Shown here piece after piece: positions 33,311-43,568 of a stretch of DNA of 64,000 nt. Each line of letters begins with the position of its first letter. Within the stretch, counting starts at the first letter, position 1. Source of the stretch: Diaminobutyricibacter sp. McL0608 (GTDB taxonomy: Bacteria > Actinomycetota > Actinomycetes > Actinomycetales > Microbacteriaceae); NCBI RefSeq assembly GCF_039613825.1, contig NZ_CP154826.1, positions 372,001 through 436,000 of the forward strand, written 5' to 3'. Position numbers and translations under genes: made by a program. Below the pieces are notes generated by a model, which was not told where the DNA came from, searched no databases, and saw only the letters and a list, made by a program, of their open reading frames with translations.

Positions 33311-34561
33311 CTAGGGGCGCACGCCGCCGCCCGGCTCGGCGACCGCGTCGCGAGGCTGGACCGCCGCATCCGACGGCTTCTCCAGTGAGGGCCGCCCGAA
33401 GAAGATCGCTGCCCCGGCTGCCGCGAGCGCGAGCAGGATGAGCACCGGTCCGACGATGGACAGCGCCGGTGCCAGGCCGAGCGCCGTCGCGAGGAATCCG
33501 AGCCCGATCGCGACCGTTCCCTGTCCGAGGTAGGCGACGAGGTAGACGACCGAGAGCGTCCCGGCGCGGTGATCGGGCTGTGCGTAGCGGTTGATGAGTC
33601 CGAGGCTGCCGAGGAAGAGCATCCCGTAGGCAGCACCGAAGATCACCGACGTCACGACGAAAAGGAGCAGTGAGGAGAGGTTCGCGCTGACCACGAGGAG
33701 TCCGATCGCGAACGCGCCGAGGAGTGCTCCTGACGCGACGGCGACGCGCGGCGCCAGATGCCGTGCCGCGATCGACACCCAGCCGCCGACGAAGGCGCTG
33801 ATGCCGAGCACGAGCCCGGCGATGAGCGCGTTGTCCGTGTGCAGCACATCCTTGATCAACTGTGCGCCGAGTGAGATGAGCACCGCGCCGACGGCGAAGC
33901 TGGTGGCCGCTCCGAGAGATGCAGCGGTCACGACGCCCCGCAGTTCTCGGGGCACACGGATCGGCCGCGGTCGCCAGCGGGCGCCCGGAGCCGCGCTCCG
34001 ATCGTGGCGCGGAAGGAAGTAGACCGCGACGGTCAGAGCCAGCGTCACAAGCAGGAGCACCCAGAAAGTCAGTTCGCGCGGCCACGGCGCGTATTGCACG
34101 AGCCCGCCGCCGAGCACCGTGGCGATGGTCAGGCCTACCGCGGTCGCGAGCGTGTTGATCGAGCTTGCCCACGACACACTTCTGCCGTACTCGACGAGCG
34201 CCGCGCCCGCCGGGCTGAGAGCGAGGCCGACGCCGATGCCCTGGAAGATCCGTCCGACGAACAGCCAGGCGACATCGGGGGCGATCGCGAAGATCAGCAC
34301 TCCGAGCGCAATGGACCCCAGCCCGGCGAGCATCGTCGTCCGCCGCCCGACGTAGTCGGAGATGCCACCGAACACCACGAGCACGACGACCAGCACGACC
34401 GGGTAGACCGCGAAGATCCCGGTGATCACAGCGGGAGTGAGTCCCCAGACCTGCTCGTAGACCGGGTACACGAGCGCCGGAGCACCGCTCGACCACAGTG
34501 CGACGACGACCACGGCGGCGGCCGTCCAGAAACGTGCACGAACCGGGAGCAGTGCTGCCAT
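33311..34561 (-). CDS. Major facilitator superfamily transporter
   Basis: 416 residues with about twelve membrane segments. The MFS motif A in the loop between TM2 and TM3 is GGISDYVGRRTTML (about 65-78), and GRIFQGIGVGLALSPAGAAL follows in TM4. The C-terminal tail is short and polar. Drug/proton export is the usual role, but the substrate is unknown. SD AAAGG precedes ATG. The 142 bp upstream to menC hold only a promoter-like stretch. Confidence 0.87.
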   Translation of the reverse strand: MAALLPVRARFWTAAAVVVVALWSSGAPALVYPVYEQVWGLTPAVITGIFAVYPVVLVVVLVVFGGISDYVGRRTTMLAGLGSIALGVLIFAIAPDVAWLFVGRIFQGIGVGLALSPAGAALVEYGRSVSWASSINTLATAVGLTIATVLGGGLVQYAPWPRELTFWVLLLVTLALTVAVYFLPRHDRSAAPGARWRPRPIRVPRELRGVVTAASLGAATSFAVGAVLISLGAQLIKDVLHTDNALIAGLVLGISAFVGGWVSIAARHLAPRVAVASGALLGAFAIGLLVVSANLSSLLLFVVTSVIFGAAYGMLFLGSLGLINRYAQPDHRAGTLSVVYLVAYLGQGTVAIGLGFLATALGLAPALSIVGPVLILLALAAAGAAIFFGRPSLEKPSDAAVQPRDAVAEPGGGVRP

Positions 34562-34703
34562 GTTCCGGCCTTTCTGCGAAGGTGTGGTTCGGATGCGGTG
34601 CCAGGGATGCGGTGCGGATGCGCGGGCTACGATGCGGCGCGTGTAACGATGGCCAACGCACGGACAGCAGGCGCCATTCCCACGTCGTTCTCAGAGCGCA
34701 GGG

Positions 34704-35696
34704 TCAGAGCGCTTCGGCCCGCTCGACCAGGTGGAAGCAGCGCGTGAGTCGATCGAGCCACCACTGCGTGCGTTCGGCTCCGGCCGCGAGCGCGACGAGA
34801 CGCTGTTCGCTGACCACTGGGCGGCCGACAGCGATCATCCCGTCAACAGGAACGAGTGGCTCATCGGTCACGTCGTCGATGAACATCGCAGCCGTTCCGA
34901 GTCCGCAGTCGTAGTCGAGCGCCGGAATGGCCGCAGCGAGATAGGCGCCCATCGCGATTCCTACAGAGGTGTCGATCGCGCTCGACACGACGACCGGCAG
35001 TTCGACGTCTGCAACGATGCGCAGGGCGGAATGGATTCCTCCGAGCGGCTGCGCCTTCAGGATCAGTACGTCGGCGGCGCGCGCCTTCGCAACCGCCAGA
35101 GGGTCAGTGGCCTTGCGCACACTCTCGTCGGCAGCGATCGGCACACCCATGTATTTGGTTCGCCGGCGGATCTCCGCGAGCTCGTCGATGGTGGCGCACG
35201 GCTGCTCGACGTATTCGAGGTCGAATTCGGCCAGTGCGTGGATGGCGTGCTCGGCCTCGTCGACGTTCCAGAGCGTGTTGGCGTCCACGCGAATCCTGCC
35301 CTCGGGCCCGAGGGTCGCACGAACCGCACGCACGCGTGCGACGTCGTCGGCGAGCGACTGCCCGGGTTCGGCGACTTTGACTTTCGCCGTGCGGCAGCCG
35401 GGGTACCGGGCGAGCACGTCGGCGACCTCAGCCGCGGTCACAGCCGGCACAGTTGCGTTGACCGGGATCGCCAGACGCTGCAGCGGCGGGGTGGGCCGCC
35501 ACCCGAAGTCGATCGCGGCGTGCAGCCAGGCCGCGGACTCGCGATCGTCGTATTCGACGAACGGCGAGAACTCCGTCCACCCTTCCGGGCCCTCGATCAG
35601 GACGGCCTCGCGAACGGTGATTCCACGAAAACGCGTTCGCATCGGCAGGGCGACGACGCGAGCGTTCGCCAACAGTTCGGCCAGCTCAGGCAGCAT
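34704..35696 (-). CDS. menC: o-Succinylbenzoate synthase
   Basis: 330 residues of the enolase superfamily. It dehydrates SHCHC to o-succinylbenzoate in menaquinone synthesis. Visible landmarks: MRTRFRGITVREAVLI, the KVKV lysines (AKVKVAEPG), RVDANTLW with the first metal Asp, EQPC and ADESV for the other ligands, and LILKAQPLGG with the acid/base Lys. An AAGACT box 6 nt before ATG supports a leaderless start at 35696; a longer frame running past menB is a shadow. It is divergent from menB. Confidence 0.9.
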   Translation of the reverse strand: MLPELAELLANARVVALPMRTRFRGITVREAVLIEGPEGWTEFSPFVEYDDRESAAWLHAAIDFGWRPTPPLQRLAIPVNATVPAVTAAEVADVLARYPGCRTAKVKVAEPGQSLADDVARVRAVRATLGPEGRIRVDANTLWNVDEAEHAIHALAEFDLEYVEQPCATIDELAEIRRRTKYMGVPIAADESVRKATDPLAVAKARAADVLILKAQPLGGIHSALRIVADVELPVVVSSAIDTSVGIAMGAYLAAAIPALDYDCGLGTAAMFIDDVTDEPLVPVDGMIAVGRPVVSEQRLVALAAGAERTQWWLDRLTRCFHLVERAEAL

Positions 35697-35756
35697 CCTC
35701 CCAGTCTTGCACGCAGACCACGTGGCGACGCCAGCGCCAGACCCTAGGCTTGTGGC

Positions 35757-36668
35757 ATGGCACCGGCGGTTTCTGAGATCTTCGACCCGAGCGCATGGAA
35801 GCCCGTTCCCGGCTTCGACCGGCTCACGGACATCACCTATCACCACGACCTCTCCGGTCGGGTGGCGCGTATCGCCTTCAACAGGCCGGAGGTGAGGAAC
35901 GCGTTCCGTCCGCACACAGTCGACGAGCTCTACACGACGCTCGACGACGCGCGCACGAACCCGCGGATCGGCGTGGTCCTCCTCACTGGGAACGGCCCCA
36001 GCCCGAAGGACGGCGGCTGGGCGTTCTGCTCGGGTGGTGACCAGCGCATCCGGGGCCGGGATGGCTACAAGTATGCCGACGGAGAGACGGCGTCGGGCAT
36101 CGATGCCGCCCGCAGCGGCCGGCTCCACATCCTCGAGGTGCAGCGGCTCATCCGGTTCATGCCGAAGGTCGTCATCGCGGTCGTCCCCGGCTGGGCTGCC
36201 GGCGGCGGCCACTCGCTCCACGTGGTCTGCGATCTCACCATCGCGAGCGCCGAGCACGGCCGGTTCAAGCAGACGGATGCGGATGTCGGGTCGTTCGACG
36301 CCGGCTACGGCAGCGCGTATTTCGCTCGCCAGGTAGGCCAGAAGTCAGCGCGGGAGGTCTTCTTCCTCGCTCGTGAGTACTCGGCCCAGCGCGCCTACGA
36401 GATGGGCGCGGTGAACGCGGTGGTCCCTCACGAGCGACTCGAGTCGACTGCGCTCGAGTGGGCGAACGAGATCCTGACCAAGTCGCCGACGGCGATCCGG
36501 ATGCTGAAGTTCGCCTTCAATGCCGTGGACGATGGGCTGGTCGGCCAGCAGGTGTTCGCCGGGGAGGCGACGCGCCTGGCGTACGGCACCGACGAAGCGG
36601 TCGAGGGCCGCGACTCCTTCCTCGAGAAACGGGATCCGGACTGGTCGCCCTTCCCGTGGCAGTACTGA
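35757..36668 (+). CDS. menB: 1,4-Dihydroxy-2-naphthoyl-CoA synthase
   Basis: 303 residues of the crotonase fold that cyclise o-succinylbenzoyl-CoA. Conserved pieces: IAFNRPEVRNAFRPHTVDEL, FCSGGDQRIRG (oxyanion hole), VVPGWAAGGGHSLHVVCDLTIAS and the C-terminal LEKRDPDWSPFPWQY, which is characteristic of MenB. ATG follows TAGGCT by 6 nt (leaderless). The stop is 1 bp before the menE start. Confidence 0.97.
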   Translation: MAPAVSEIFDPSAWKPVPGFDRLTDITYHHDLSGRVARIAFNRPEVRNAFRPHTVDELYTTLDDARTNPRIGVVLLTGNGPSPKDGGWAFCSGGDQRIRGRDGYKYADGETASGIDAARSGRLHILEVQRLIRFMPKVVIAVVPGWAAGGGHSLHVVCDLTIASAEHGRFKQTDADVGSFDAGYGSAYFARQVGQKSAREVFFLAREYSAQRAYEMGAVNAVVPHERLESTALEWANEILTKSPTAIRMLKFAFNAVDDGLVGQQVFAGEATRLAYGTDEAVEGRDSFLEKRDPDWSPFPWQY

Positions 36669-36669
36669 G

Positions 36670-37827
36670 GTGACCCGGCCTCTCCGCGTCGTCGACTCTG
36701 CCCAGGCCGAGGCGGTGCTCGAGGCCGTTCGGGATGTGCTCTCCGGCACCGGACCGGCGGTGCTGCCGCGCGACACCGGAAGCAGCGCGGGCGCCGATGC
36801 CGCCAGGAGCCCCGCGATCGTGCCCCAGAACGTCGCACTGGTCGTCGAGACCTCGGGCTCGACCGGAGTTCCGAAGCGGGTCGCGCTGTCGGCGGACGCC
36901 CTGCTCGCGAGCGCCGCGGCGTCAGCGAGTGCGCTGGGCGGCCAGGGACAGTGGCTTCTGGCGCTCCCCGCGCATTATGTCGCCGGCGTGCAGGTCCTCG
37001 TGCGGTCGGTGGCAGCGGGAACCGACCCGCTGATGCTCCCTCCTGGTCATTTCGATCCGGTCGCTTTCGCCGACCTGGCTGCATCGATGACGGCGGATGC
37101 CCGGTTCGTGTCGCTGGTGCCCGTCCAGCTCGCGCGACTTCTGGATGCCGCTGAGGAGAATCCGCACGTGCTCGACGCGCTTCGCGCCTTCGACGGGATC
37201 CTCGTCGGCGGCCAGGCGCTCGCGCCGACGCTTCGCCAGCGGGCGGATGCACGTGGCGTCGCGCTCACCGCGACCTACGGTTCGAGCGAGACGGCGGGCG
37301 GATGCGTCTACAACGGCATCCCGATCGGCAGCACCGTCGTGCGCAGCGTGCGGGGCCTGCTCGAGATCGCGGGGCCGACGCTCGCCGAAGGCTATCTCGA
37401 TGACCCGGCCAGAACGGACGACGCCTTCCACGTCGATGCGGGCCACCGCTGGTACCGAACGGGAGACCTCGGCCACCTCGACGAGGGCACAGTCGTCGTG
37501 ACGGGCCGCGCGGACAACGTGATCATCTCCGGGGGCGAGAAGGTGCTCCTCGACGCAGTCGAGCGCATAGTTCGTGCACAGCCGGGTTTCGAGCACGCGG
37601 TCGTGCTCGCCCGGAGCAGTTCCGAGTGGGGGCAGGTGCCGGTCGTCGTCGTCGACTCGCCTTCGACCGTCGACCTGGCCGCCCTCCGCTCTGTCGTGGG
37701 GGATGCCCTCGGTCGCGCGGCCGCGCCCGCCGGGATCGTCCGCCTCGTCCGGCTGCCGATGCTCGCAAGCGGAAAGCCCGATCGGGTTGCGATAACACGG
37801 CTGCTGGACGTGCCTCCGGTGACATAG
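36670..37827 (+). CDS. menE: o-Succinylbenzoate-CoA ligase
   Basis: 385 residues of the ANL family, shorter than most MenE (about 480) because the N-terminal subdomain is reduced, as is usual in actinobacteria. ATP-binding motif TSGSTGVPK, the ATYGSSETAGGC turn, YRTGDLG and GRADNVIISGGEKV are present. GTG immediately after the menB stop was chosen; a longer frame starting within menB is rejected. It activates o-succinylbenzoate for MenB, so menB and menE form a natural operon. Confidence 0.93.
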   Translation: MTRPLRVVDSAQAEAVLEAVRDVLSGTGPAVLPRDTGSSAGADAARSPAIVPQNVALVVETSGSTGVPKRVALSADALLASAAASASALGGQGQWLLALPAHYVAGVQVLVRSVAAGTDPLMLPPGHFDPVAFADLAASMTADARFVSLVPVQLARLLDAAEENPHVLDALRAFDGILVGGQALAPTLRQRADARGVALTATYGSSETAGGCVYNGIPIGSTVVRSVRGLLEIAGPTLAEGYLDDPARTDDAFHVDAGHRWYRTGDLGHLDEGTVVVTGRADNVIISGGEKVLLDAVERIVRAQPGFEHAVVLARSSSEWGQVPVVVVDSPSTVDLAALRSVVGDALGRAAAPAGIVRLVRLPMLASGKPDRVAITRLLDVPPVT

Positions 37828-37853
37828 CGCGCGTGGATAGAATGCGCTCTGTG

Positions 37854-38831
37854 ATGAGTCAGAACCGCACCAGGAACCAGAAGTCGAAGCCCGCGAAGCG
37901 CACCGGAAACCCGGCCTCAGCGGGGCGGAGCCGGCGCCCAGGGGCGGTCAAGCCGGCCACCTCATCCGACTGGATCGCCGGTGCGCGGCTGCGCACCCTT
38001 CCTCTCGGGATCTCGGCCGTCATCATCGGCACGGGGGCGGCGACGATCGCTGACGGCGCCGGCATCTATCACCCGGTCCGTGCGGTGCTCTGCCTTCTGG
38101 TGGCGGTGTTCCTGCAGATCGGGGTCAACTACGCGAACGATTACTCGGACGGGGTCCGGGGGACGGACCAGTACCGGGTCGGGCCGAGCCGGCTGACCGG
38201 CTCCGGGCGGGCGAAGCCGCGCACGGTGCTGCTGGTCGCGTTGTCGTTCTTCGCTCTCGGAGCGTTGGCGGGGCTCGCCCTCGTCTTCCTGACCCAGCAC
38301 TGGTGGATGCTCGTGGTGGGTGCGGCGGCGATCGCGGCAGCGTGGTTCTACACCGGCGGCAAGCGGCCGTACGGCTACTACGGGCTCGGCGAAGTGTTCG
38401 TCTTCGTGTTCTTCGGCCTGGTCGCCACTGCCGGCACCACCTACATGCTCGCCGGGATGGTGAACCAGGAGTCCTGGTACGGCGCGCTCATCGCCGGGCT
38501 GATCGCCTGCGCGGTGCTGATGGTCAACAACATCCGCGACATCGGTCCCGACAAGCAGGCGCGCAAGCGCACGCTCGCCGTGCTCATCGGCAACGTGGCG
38601 TCCCGCATCGTGTTCTGCGTGTTGCTGCTGGTCCCGTTCGGAATCCTCGCAGTGATGGCGGTCTTCTACCCGATCGCGTGGCTCGGGTTCTTCGCCCTGC
38701 TGCTCGCGATCCCCGCCTGCATCATCGTGCTGACCGCCAAGACGGCGCGCGAACTCATCCTCGCCCTGCAGCTGACGAGCTTCACCGGGCTGGCGGTCGC
38801 GATCGCGCTCGGCGCGGCCTACGCCTTCTGA
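37854..38831 (+). CDS. menA: 1,4-Dihydroxy-2-naphthoate polyprenyltransferase
   Basis: 325 residues of the UbiA membrane prenyltransferase family with about nine membrane segments. The Asp-rich motif is NYANDYSDGVRGTD (about 88-101) and the second is NNIRDIGPDKQARKRT. The first 40 residues are basic and disordered. A TAGAAT box (37838-37843) predicts transcription starting at about 37850, so GTG 37851 or ATG 37854 would be nearly leaderless. It attaches the isoprenoid tail made by the synthase encoded near 45 kb. Confidence 0.94.
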   Translation: MSQNRTRNQKSKPAKRTGNPASAGRSRRPGAVKPATSSDWIAGARLRTLPLGISAVIIGTGAATIADGAGIYHPVRAVLCLLVAVFLQIGVNYANDYSDGVRGTDQYRVGPSRLTGSGRAKPRTVLLVALSFFALGALAGLALVFLTQHWWMLVVGAAAIAAAWFYTGGKRPYGYYGLGEVFVFVFFGLVATAGTTYMLAGMVNQESWYGALIAGLIACAVLMVNNIRDIGPDKQARKRTLAVLIGNVASRIVFCVLLLVPFGILAVMAVFYPIAWLGFFALLLAIPACIIVLTAKTARELILALQLTSFTGLAVAIALGAAYAF

Positions 38832-39127
38832 TCGGAGCCGGGTTCGGCGCGGTCGGCGGTGTCGGCCACCGAGTCGATCGCGGAATCCTCCGCCTCGTCG
38901 TCGACTGAGACCGGCGCCTTCTCACGGTGCCGCACCTCGTAGAGGTCGCGCGAGACCGCGTCACGCGGGCGCCGCAGAAGGATGTAGGAGAGGCACAGCC
39001 CGATCAGCGCCGCGGCGACCACGGAGATCCAGGCCTCCACGCCGAGGAGGAGCAGGATCGCGAGGGGGACGATGAATACGAGGAGCCGGAGCACCGTATA
39101 CGTGACCCAGGAGGGAATGCCTTTCAC
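38819..39127 (-). CDS. DUF4229 small membrane protein
   Basis: 102 residues: two membrane segments (about 9-27 and 31-49), the motif YILLRRPRDAVSRDLYEVRH, then an acidic tail. This is the DUF4229 pattern, found next to menaquinone genes in several actinobacteria. GTG follows TAAGCT by 6 nt. It converges on menA and overlaps its 3' end by 13 bp. Function unknown. Confidence 0.85.
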   Translation of the reverse strand: MKGIPSWVTYTVLRLLVFIVPLAILLLLGVEAWISVVAAALIGLCLSYILLRRPRDAVSRDLYEVRHREKAPVSVDDEAEDSAIDSVADTADRAEPGSDQKA

Positions 39128-39169
39128 GCTCCCAGCTTAGAGACACACTCTGAGAGTTACGATTGATCC

Positions 39170-39526
39170 ATGGTTCGCCTCTGGATCGTCCTCGGCGTCG
39201 TTGCCGCGGTCTTTTACATCTACTCCGTGGTGGACTGCGCGCTGTTCGACCGAGCGCGAGTGCGTGGCCTTCCCAAGCCGATCTGGCTTCTCATCATCAT
39301 CCTGTTCCCGATCATCGGGGGCGTCCTCTGGTTCCTGATCGGCCGCGGCCGTCGCAAGAGCCCGGCGGGCCTGCGCACCGTGGCTCCCGACGACGATCCG
39401 GAGTTCCTGAAACGACTGGCCGCCGACCGCGACCAGGAGGAGCGCATCCGTCGCCTCGAGCAGGAGCTCTCCGAACTCGACGGGGATGGCGGAGAGAACG
39501 ACCAAACCGGCCGTCGGGATGCATGA
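39170..39526 (+). CDS. PLDc_N-domain small membrane protein
   Basis: 118 residues. Two membrane segments (about 2-22 and 38-60) with [25 protein letters not shown] between them match the phospholipase D N-terminal-type domain; the rest is a charged helical tail. ATG lies 6 nt after TACGAT (leaderless). The end overlaps menD by 41 bp, which couples the two. Function unknown. Confidence 0.85.
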   Translation: MVRLWIVLGVVAAVFYIYSVVDCALFDRARVRGLPKPIWLLIIILFPIIGGVLWFLIGRGRRKSPAGLRTVAPDDDPEFLKRLAADRDQEERIRRLEQELSELDGDGGENDQTGRRDA

Positions 39527-41261
39527 TGCCCCGACCGGCAATCCTGCCACCGACTACTCGCTCGCCCTTCTGACAGAATTCGTGCGCCTCGGCGTGCGCG
39601 ACATCGTTCTGAGCCCCGGCTCGCGGTCGCAGGCGCTCGCCCTCGTGGCCGCGGAGCTCGAGCAGGCCGCATCCGCCCGCCTGCACGTGCGCATCGACGA
39701 GCGCGTTTCCGGGTTCCTCGCGCTGGGCCTCGCGGTGGAGAGCGGTCGGCCCGCCGTGGTCATCACAACGAGTGGCACCGCCACCGCCAACCTCCACCCC
39801 GCCGTGCTCGAAGCCCACCATTCGACTGTTCCGATGATCGTCATCACCGCCGACCGACCGGCCGAACTGCGAGGCATCCGGTCGAACCAGACCACGATGC
39901 AACCGGGTCTGTTCGGTTCGGCCGCGCGGTTCAGCACCGACGTCGATGCGCCGCAGGGCGGTCGTGCAGATGGGGGGAGCGCCCGCGATCTCGCACGGGC
40001 GGCGGTGGATGCGGCACTCGGGACCGCGAGCGGCGACCCGGGCCCCGTTCACCTGAACATCGCGTTCCGCGAGCCCCTTTCGGTGGCTGTGCCGCCGAAG
40101 GCGGTGGCGGATGCGGTGCCCGGCGAGCCGGGACAGTCGATGACCATCGGACGTTCTCGTCTCGAAGTCTCCGCAGGACCGCGAACCATCGTGATCGCAG
40201 GCGCGGGCTCAGGACCTGACGCCGAAGAGCTCGCGCGCGCCGGCGGCTGGCCCCTCCTGGCCGAGGTGTCGAGCGGCGCCCGGTTCGGACCGAACCTGGT
40301 CGTCGCCTACCGAGAACTTCTCGCAGACGACGACTTCGGTGGTGTCGTCGAACGGGCGATCGTCTTCGGCCACCCGACGCTCAGTCGCGAAGTCCCCGCG
40401 CTGCTCGTACGCGACGGCGTCGAGACGATCGTCGTCGCTCCACGCGGGGCGGAGGCCTACAACCCCGGCCGCCGGGCGACCATCGTGGGCGCGGTCGCCG
40501 CTCCACCGGGCGTCGATCCGCGCTCGCCGGAAGCGCGCGCGTGGGTCGGACGCTGGGTCTTCGCGAGCCGTGCGATCCGGGAAGACGCGGAGCGCGCATC
40601 CGACCCCGGCATCGCCGCCCCCGACCTCGACAGGGCGATGTCGTCCGATCCGGTCGAACGCGGCGCGTTCGCCCGCGCAGAACTGGCCGCGGTGAGGGCT
40701 CCGATCACGCGCCCGATGCTGGCCGAGGCGCTGTGGCGGTTCACCTGGCCGCACGACCGGCTCGTCCTCGGCGCGTCCCGCCTGATCCGTGACGCCGACC
40801 GGATCGTGCCGGGCAAGCGCATCCGGGTACATGCGAACCGCGGACTCGCCGGAATCGACGGCACCATCTCGACCGCGATCGGGATCGCGCTGGCGAGCCG
40901 GGCATGCGCCGAGACCACGGGAGAGGCATCCGGTGTCACGCGGGTGCTGCTCGGCGATCTCGCTCTGCTCCACGACGCCGGCTCGCTCCTGCTCGGTGAC
41001 GGCGAACCGCGCCCGCAGGTGCAGCTGATCGTCGGCAACGACGGCGGCGGCACGATCTTCGACGGCCTCGAGGTCGCCGCGACCGCCCCGGCAGCCTCGC
41101 TCGACCGGGTCATGTACACGCCGCAGCGGGTCGACATCGCCGCACTCGCCCGCGCCTACGGCTGGCACCACCAATTCGCAAGAACACGAGGCGAGCTCGA
41201 TCAGGCGCTGTCCGCGCCCCCGGTCGGGCCGAGCATCCTCGAGATCCCGCTCGACCGCTGA
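39486..41261 (+). CDS. menD: SEPHCHC synthase (2-oxoglutarate decarboxylase, thiamine-dependent)
   Basis: 591 residues. Joins isochorismate and 2-oxoglutarate with thiamine diphosphate. Landmarks are [45 protein letters not shown] with the catalytic Glu, [13 protein letters not shown] and, near the C-terminus, [15 protein letters not shown] and NDGGGTIF for the cofactor. The start may be ATG 39486 or ATG 39519; the first overlaps the PLDc_N gene by 41 bp and neither has a strong SD. Confidence 0.94.
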   Translation: MAERTTKPAVGMHDAPTGNPATDYSLALLTEFVRLGVRDIVLSPGSRSQALALVAAELEQAASARLHVRIDERVSGFLALGLAVESGRPAVVITTSGTATANLHPAVLEAHHSTVPMIVITADRPAELRGIRSNQTTMQPGLFGSAARFSTDVDAPQGGRADGGSARDLARAAVDAALGTASGDPGPVHLNIAFREPLSVAVPPKAVADAVPGEPGQSMTIGRSRLEVSAGPRTIVIAGAGSGPDAEELARAGGWPLLAEVSSGARFGPNLVVAYRELLADDDFGGVVERAIVFGHPTLSREVPALLVRDGVETIVVAPRGAEAYNPGRRATIVGAVAAPPGVDPRSPEARAWVGRWVFASRAIREDAERASDPGIAAPDLDRAMSSDPVERGAFARAELAAVRAPITRPMLAEALWRFTWPHDRLVLGASRLIRDADRIVPGKRIRVHANRGLAGIDGTISTAIGIALASRACAETTGEASGVTRVLLGDLALLHDAGSLLLGDGEPRPQVQLIVGNDGGGTIFDGLEVAATAPAASLDRVMYTPQRVDIAALARAYGWHHQFARTRGELDQALSAPPVGPSILEIPLDR

Positions 41262-41346
41262 GACTCCCAGCCGCGATATCGCCGCACGCGACATCGCCGT
41301 ACGGACGCCGCGCCGCAGGGGGCGGGCCGGGCCACGGCGTGCGAGC

Positions 41347-42231
41347 ATGGAGTCCTTCGACGACGAGGAGATCCGGCTCATGCGTGAAACCTTCTGGACC
41401 GATGACCCGCGCGACCTCCTGAGGGTCCGTGACGGTTTCGTGCTCGCCACGAGTCCGACGAATGCCCGGCCCGGGTTCGATCGCGGAAAGAAGCACGGCG
41501 CATATGCGCTGAGCGAAGGGTCCGCCGTGCTCCGCGAACTCCAGGAGAGGCTGTTCGCCGCCGGTACCGTCGGCACGAGGCGGCAGGTGCTCCTGGTGCT
41601 TCAGGCGATGGACACGGCGGGAAAAGGCGGGATCGTGACGCACGTCATCCGTGCGGTCGACCCGAACGGCGTTCACTACGTGGCTTTCAAGAAGCCGAAC
41701 GAGGTCGAACTGGCGCACGACTTCCTCTGGCGCGTCGCCAAGCAGGTGCCCGCGGCAGGCGAGTTGGGGGTCTTCGACCGTTCCCACTACGAGGATGTGC
41801 TCATCGCACGGGTCCGAGAGCTGGTGCCGCCGAAGGAGATCGAGCGCAGATATGACGCGATCAACCGCTTCGAGCTCGGTCTCGTCGATTCAGGGACGGT
41901 CATCGTGAAGGTGATGCTGCACATCAGCAAAGACGAGCAGAAGAAGCGGCTCACGCGGCGGCTCGACCGCGAGGACAAGCACTGGAAGTACAACCCGGCG
42001 GATGTGGACGAACGGCTCCACTGGGACGAATACCAGGATGCGTTCCAGCGCGTGTTCGAGAAGACCTCGACCGACTGGGCGCCGTGGTACGTGATCCCCG
42101 CCGACCACAAATGGTATGCGCGCCTCGCCGTGCAGCACCTGCTGATCGAGGCCCTCGACGGTCTCGACCTCGGCTGGCCCGAGGTCGGCTACGACATCGA
42201 GGCGGAGAAGGCGCGGCTCGCGGCCTCTTAG
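41347..42231 (+). CDS. ppk2: PPK2-family polyphosphate kinase
   Basis: 294 residues of the PPK2 (P-loop) family: Walker A AMDTAGKGG (about 81-89), lid-like RVRELVPPKEIERRYDAINRFE in parts, and HISKDEQKKRLTRRLDREDKHWKYNPADVDERLHWDEY. It transfers phosphate between polyphosphate and nucleotides; class cannot be set. It lies between menD and menF on the menaquinone locus but has no pathway link to it. It overlaps the convergent menF by 4 bp. Confidence 0.92.
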   Translation: MESFDDEEIRLMRETFWTDDPRDLLRVRDGFVLATSPTNARPGFDRGKKHGAYALSEGSAVLRELQERLFAAGTVGTRRQVLLVLQAMDTAGKGGIVTHVIRAVDPNGVHYVAFKKPNEVELAHDFLWRVAKQVPAAGELGVFDRSHYEDVLIARVRELVPPKEIERRYDAINRFELGLVDSGTVIVKVMLHISKDEQKKRLTRRLDREDKHWKYNPADVDERLHWDEYQDAFQRVFEKTSTDWAPWYVIPADHKWYARLAVQHLLIEALDGLDLGWPEVGYDIEAEKARLAAS

Positions 42232-43490
42232 CCGAACGCCTCCACGATGGGGCGGAACTTCATCGTCGTCTCCGCCAGCTCGCGTTCGGGGTCGGACTCG
42301 GCCACGATGCCGCATCCGGCATACGCGGTGAGGTCGCCGGTCTCGGCCAGTTGAGCGCACCGGAGGGCGATGGCCCACTCGCCGTCGCCATCCGCACCGA
42401 CCCAGCCGACGGGGCCCGCGTAGCGGCCACGGTCGAACGGTTCGAGACGGCGGATGATCTCCAGGGCGTCGACGGTCGGGGTCCCGGCCACCGCGGCAGT
42501 CGGGTGGAGCGCGTCGATGAGGTCGAGCGAGGTCGAGCCGTCGCTGAGCGTTCCGGCGACATCGGTGGCGAGATGCCAGAGGTTCGGAAGCTTGAGGGTG
42601 AACGGCAGTGCGCTCGTCTCAAGCGAGCTGCTGTGCGGTTCGAGCGCCGCGAGCACGCTCGTGACGGCGAACTGATGCTCGTCGAGGTCTTTGAGGCTGG
42701 CCGCCAGTTCGACGGCGGCCTGGTGATCGGAGGCGCCATCCGGCCCGCGGGAGATAGTCCCGGCGAGGACCCGGGCGCTCACCGTCCCGTGGTCGACGCG
42801 AACGAGTGTCTCCGGACTCGACCCGACCAGGCCGTCGACCGCGAACGTCCAGCAGTCCGGATAGCCGAGCGCGAGCTCTACGAGGGCGCGGCGCACATCG
42901 GACTCGAGAGGGAGGTGGCCGACGAGATCGCGAGCGAGCACGACTTTGCCCAGATCGTGGGCGCGGATGTGCGTCACGGCATCCGCCACAGCCTCGCGGT
43001 ACGCGGCGGGCTTGAGCGAGCCCGGCAGGAGTGAGAGACGGTATTCGGCGCCGAACGCGGTCGGGCGCGGCGTCGTGGTCTCGGCATCGGAGCCCGTCGG
43101 ACGGATACGGGTGATCCAGGAGCGGCCGCCGCGGCGGCCGATGACGACCTCCGGCACGATGAGAACGCTGGTGAGGGCGCTGTCGTCGGCGAAGGCGAAG
43201 GTGCCGAATGCGACGAGTCCCGTTCCCGGCTTGCCGATCGGATCGGCGACGGTCGCAGCCGCGACCACCTCGCGCCAGGCGATTGCCGCTTTGCGCATAC
43301 GATCGGGCCCGGTGAACTCGAGACGGAGTGCCGTGCCGATTCCGGCGAGGCCCTCGCCCTTTCTCATCCACAGCAGTGGACGGCGGGCGTCGAGGAACGG
43401 CAGCAACTGGAGGACGTCGTCGAGGGGGGTGGTCTCGACCGTGAGTTCGACGACGCGTGGTTCGTGCGCCGTAGTCGAAAGGGGAGTCAC
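42228..43490 (-). CDS. menF: Isochorismate synthase
   Basis: 420 residues of the chorismate-utilising family. It converts chorismate to isochorismate, the first step of menaquinone synthesis. The C-terminal half has the signature GKVVLARDLVG, SSPETLVRV, LAGTISRGPDG, LHPTAAVAGTPT and YAGPVGWVGADGDGEWAIALR. GTG lies 6 nt after TAGGCT, so leaderless. It is divergent from menG with a similar arrangement there. Confidence 0.92.
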   Translation of the reverse strand: MTPLSTTAHEPRVVELTVETTPLDDVLQLLPFLDARRPLLWMRKGEGLAGIGTALRLEFTGPDRMRKAAIAWREVVAAATVADPIGKPGTGLVAFGTFAFADDSALTSVLIVPEVVIGRRGGRSWITRIRPTGSDAETTTPRPTAFGAEYRLSLLPGSLKPAAYREAVADAVTHIRAHDLGKVVLARDLVGHLPLESDVRRALVELALGYPDCWTFAVDGLVGSSPETLVRVDHGTVSARVLAGTISRGPDGASDHQAAVELAASLKDLDEHQFAVTSVLAALEPHSSSLETSALPFTLKLPNLWHLATDVAGTLSDGSTSLDLIDALHPTAAVAGTPTVDALEIIRRLEPFDRGRYAGPVGWVGADGDGEWAIALRCAQLAETGDLTAYAGCGIVAESDPERELAETTMKFRPIVEAFG

Positions 43491-43568
43491 TGCTCAAGCC
43501 TACGCCCGCGGAACTGAGCGTCCGATGCGCGCGGGATGGGGGTTCGAAGTGAAAGGTAAGCTAGCACA

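Noticed and set aside
34704-36257. Much longer version of menC starting inside menB
   Set aside because: The extension is antisense to menB and crosses the menC and menB promoters; family length fits a start at 35696.
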